Shown here in pieces: positions 63,325 through 64,000 of a stretch of 64,000 bases of DNA. Source of the DNA: Oscillospiraceae bacterium. Its GTDB lineage: Bacteria; Bacillota; Clostridia; Oscillospirales; Oscillospiraceae. A model generated the notes under the pieces. It was not told the origin of the DNA and ran no database searches. It worked only from the letters and a program-made list of their open reading frames with translations. The stretch spans positions 1-64,000 of the forward strand of contig JAFVVI010000041.1 in the NCBI GenBank assembly GCA_017502265.1. Direction: 5' to 3'. Position numbers and translations under genes: made by a program. How positions within the stretch are numbered: position 1 is the first letter of the stretch; each line of letters starts with the position of its first letter.

Positions 63325-63717
63325 ATGAAACGAATCGCATTCATTCTGATTTTTGCAATTCTACTGGGTGGCTGCGCACTGACCCGGCGGGAATCGGTGT
63401 ATCGGGTGGTCACCGGGGTAGAGGTGGAGTACCGGCAGCAAGATAATACCATTCGGCGCACTTACCACAAGCCGGGCAGTATGCAGTCCATTCTCACCTA
63501 TCTGCGAATTTTAAGGCCCTTTGGGCCGGTGTCGCCGGAGGACAGCAGCGATTCCTCCTGCCGGATCACCCTGCATTATTCCCAGGGGCCGGACAGTGTA
63601 TATATCCAACAGGGCCAGCAATATCTGCAAAAAGATGGGGGAGACTGGGAAAGTGTGGACAGCGCCCGGGCCAGCCTGCTGTATCCGCTTCTGTTATTGT
63701 TGCCATCGGATGGTTAA
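63325..63717 (+). CDS. Small hypothetical lipoprotein
   Basis: 130 residues from the ATG at 63325, seven bases after GGGGG; an in-frame ATG two codons earlier is too near that site. Signal KRIAFILIFAILLGGC with lipobox LGGC near residue 17. The mature part is polar with a VEVEYRQQDNTIRRTY strand pattern and two Cys; it ends in a hydrophobic stretch (LLYPLLLLL). Family not recognised. It lies between two terminators, so it is a single-gene unit; no convincing promoter was seen in the ~35 bases before it. Confidence 0.7.
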   Translation: MKRIAFILIFAILLGGCALTRRESVYRVVTGVEVEYRQQDNTIRRTYHKPGSMQSILTYLRILRPFGPVSPEDSSDSSCRITLHYSQGPDSVYIQQGQQYLQKDGGDWESVDSARASLLYPLLLLLPSDG

Positions 63718-63722
63718 AAATT

Positions 63723-63751
63723 AAAAAAGCGTGCCCTTGGCACGCTTTTTG
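63723..63751. terminator. Bidirectional terminator
   Basis: AAAAAGCGTGCC / GGCACGCTTTTT, loop CTT, between the convergent lipoprotein and epsC genes. Confidence 0.9.
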
Positions 63752-64000
63752 TTATTTCTTGTCGCAGTCCAGGGCCTGCTTGCAGCCCACGCAGCCGGTG
63801 CGGGTCTTCATCTGCATTTCCTGAGGCTGGGTAGATACTGTGGTGCAGGGGGCAATGGACTTCGTAATAAAGGCGTTGGCGCCGATCACCGTATCCCGGC
63901 CAATCACCGTCTCGCCGCCCAGCACGGAAGTACCGGCGTAGATGGTGACATTGTCCTCAATGGTAGGATGGCGGCGCTTGCCCCGCAAGCTCTGGCCGCC
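63752..64000 (-). CDS. Serine O-acetyltransferase, EpsC type, C-terminal part
   Basis: The last 82 residues; the 5' part lies beyond the window. Left-handed beta-helix hexapeptide repeats: RHPTIEDNVTIYAGTSVLGG, ETVIGRDTVIGANAFI. The preceding GGQSLRGKRRHPTI motif is the usual acetyl-CoA site of CysE/EpsC. It acetylates serine for cysteine synthesis. The tail adds MQMKTRTGCVGCKQALDCDKK (in part GCVGCKQALDC), a three-Cys ending that standard CysE proteins lack. Confidence 0.85.
   Translation of the reverse strand, partial: GGQSLRGKRRHPTIEDNVTIYAGTSVLGGETVIGRDTVIGANAFITKSIAPCTTVSTQPQEMQMKTRTGCVGCKQALDCDKK

Overview
The window reads as one continuous piece of chromosome from a moderately GC-rich anaerobic Firmicute, most likely class Clostridia and near Oscillospiraceae. 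The grounds are the near-consensus sigma-A type promoters (TTGACA/TATAAT, 16-17 bp spacing), strong Shine-Dalgarno sites, frequent GTG/TTG starts, and the gene set: noc, YfmF/YfmH-type M16 proteins, an acetogen-type metV-metF pair, a ferredoxin-era Opp operon with DUF3899, and an HPr-like protein next to ruvC. The short dispersed hairpin repeats also fit gut Clostridia. No rRNA, tRNA, CRISPR array, transposase, phage gene or origin was recognised. The genus cannot be named from sequence alone.

Layout. 1-2.9 kb: glycolysis (3' end of gap, glcK, pgi). 2.9-3.3 kb: non-coding hairpin repeats. 3.3-5.9 kb: noc, an alanyl-tRNA editing protein and a small P-loop NTPase. 6.0-8.4 kb: dapA-dapB-dapF for diaminopimelate/lysine, then a 33-codon orphan gene. 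8.6-11.2 kb (minus): alanine racemase, a phosphoribosyltransferase and purine nucleoside phosphorylase. 11.3-19.5 kb (minus): an oppA-B-C-D-F-DUF3899 peptide importer whose OppA, OppC, OppD and OppF are all enlarged. 19.7-22.9 kb (minus): mtaB, a degenerate DUF3810 protein and rsmG. 23.0-26.0 kb: an HPr-like protein, then ruvC-ruvA-ruvB with a four-helix-bundle gene inserted between ruvA and ruvB inside heptad inverted repeats. 26.1-30 kb: a zinc-ribbon protein, gltS and an unrecognised 604-residue protein with an NlpC-like core. 30-33.5 kb (minus): yfmF-yfmH-lgt. 33.6-38 kb: prmA, a DUF4015 protein, a DUF2461 protein and metV-metF. 38.4-39.5 kb (minus): a two-gene chromate-type transporter. 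39.6-45.8 kb: tcdA, secA, a YlmD-type protein and an orphan peptide-binding lipoprotein.

46-63.2 kb is a surface polysaccharide locus. One strong promoter (45988-46016) and one strong terminator (63251-63290) bound about 17 kb of same-strand genes: an initiating sugar phosphotransferase, five glycosyltransferases, a Wzy-like polymerase, a Wzx-like flippase, the full dTDP-L-rhamnose pathway (rmlA, B, D, C), a 3,4-ketoisomerase plus aminotransferase pair for a dTDP-3-amino-3,6-dideoxyhexose, a membrane acyltransferase, an unknown multi-pass protein and a GNAT acetyltransferase. It predicts a Wzx/Wzy polymer containing rhamnose and an N-acylated 3-amino-6-deoxyhexose. The window ends with a small lipoprotein and the 3' part of an EpsC-type serine acetyltransferase.

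Three kinds of short repeat lie between genes: a two-hairpin element built on TACTTTCTT/AAGAAAGTA (3 copies), an inverted GTCATTsCGA...TCGsAATGAC element (2 full copies, 1 half), and the AATTGAAA heptad repeats in the ruv operon. The observations most worth follow-up are the ruvA/ruvB insertion, the HPr-like protein with Asp in place of Ser46 and no His15, the degenerate DUF3810 metalloprotease, the enlarged Opp transporter and the 604-residue NlpC-like protein.
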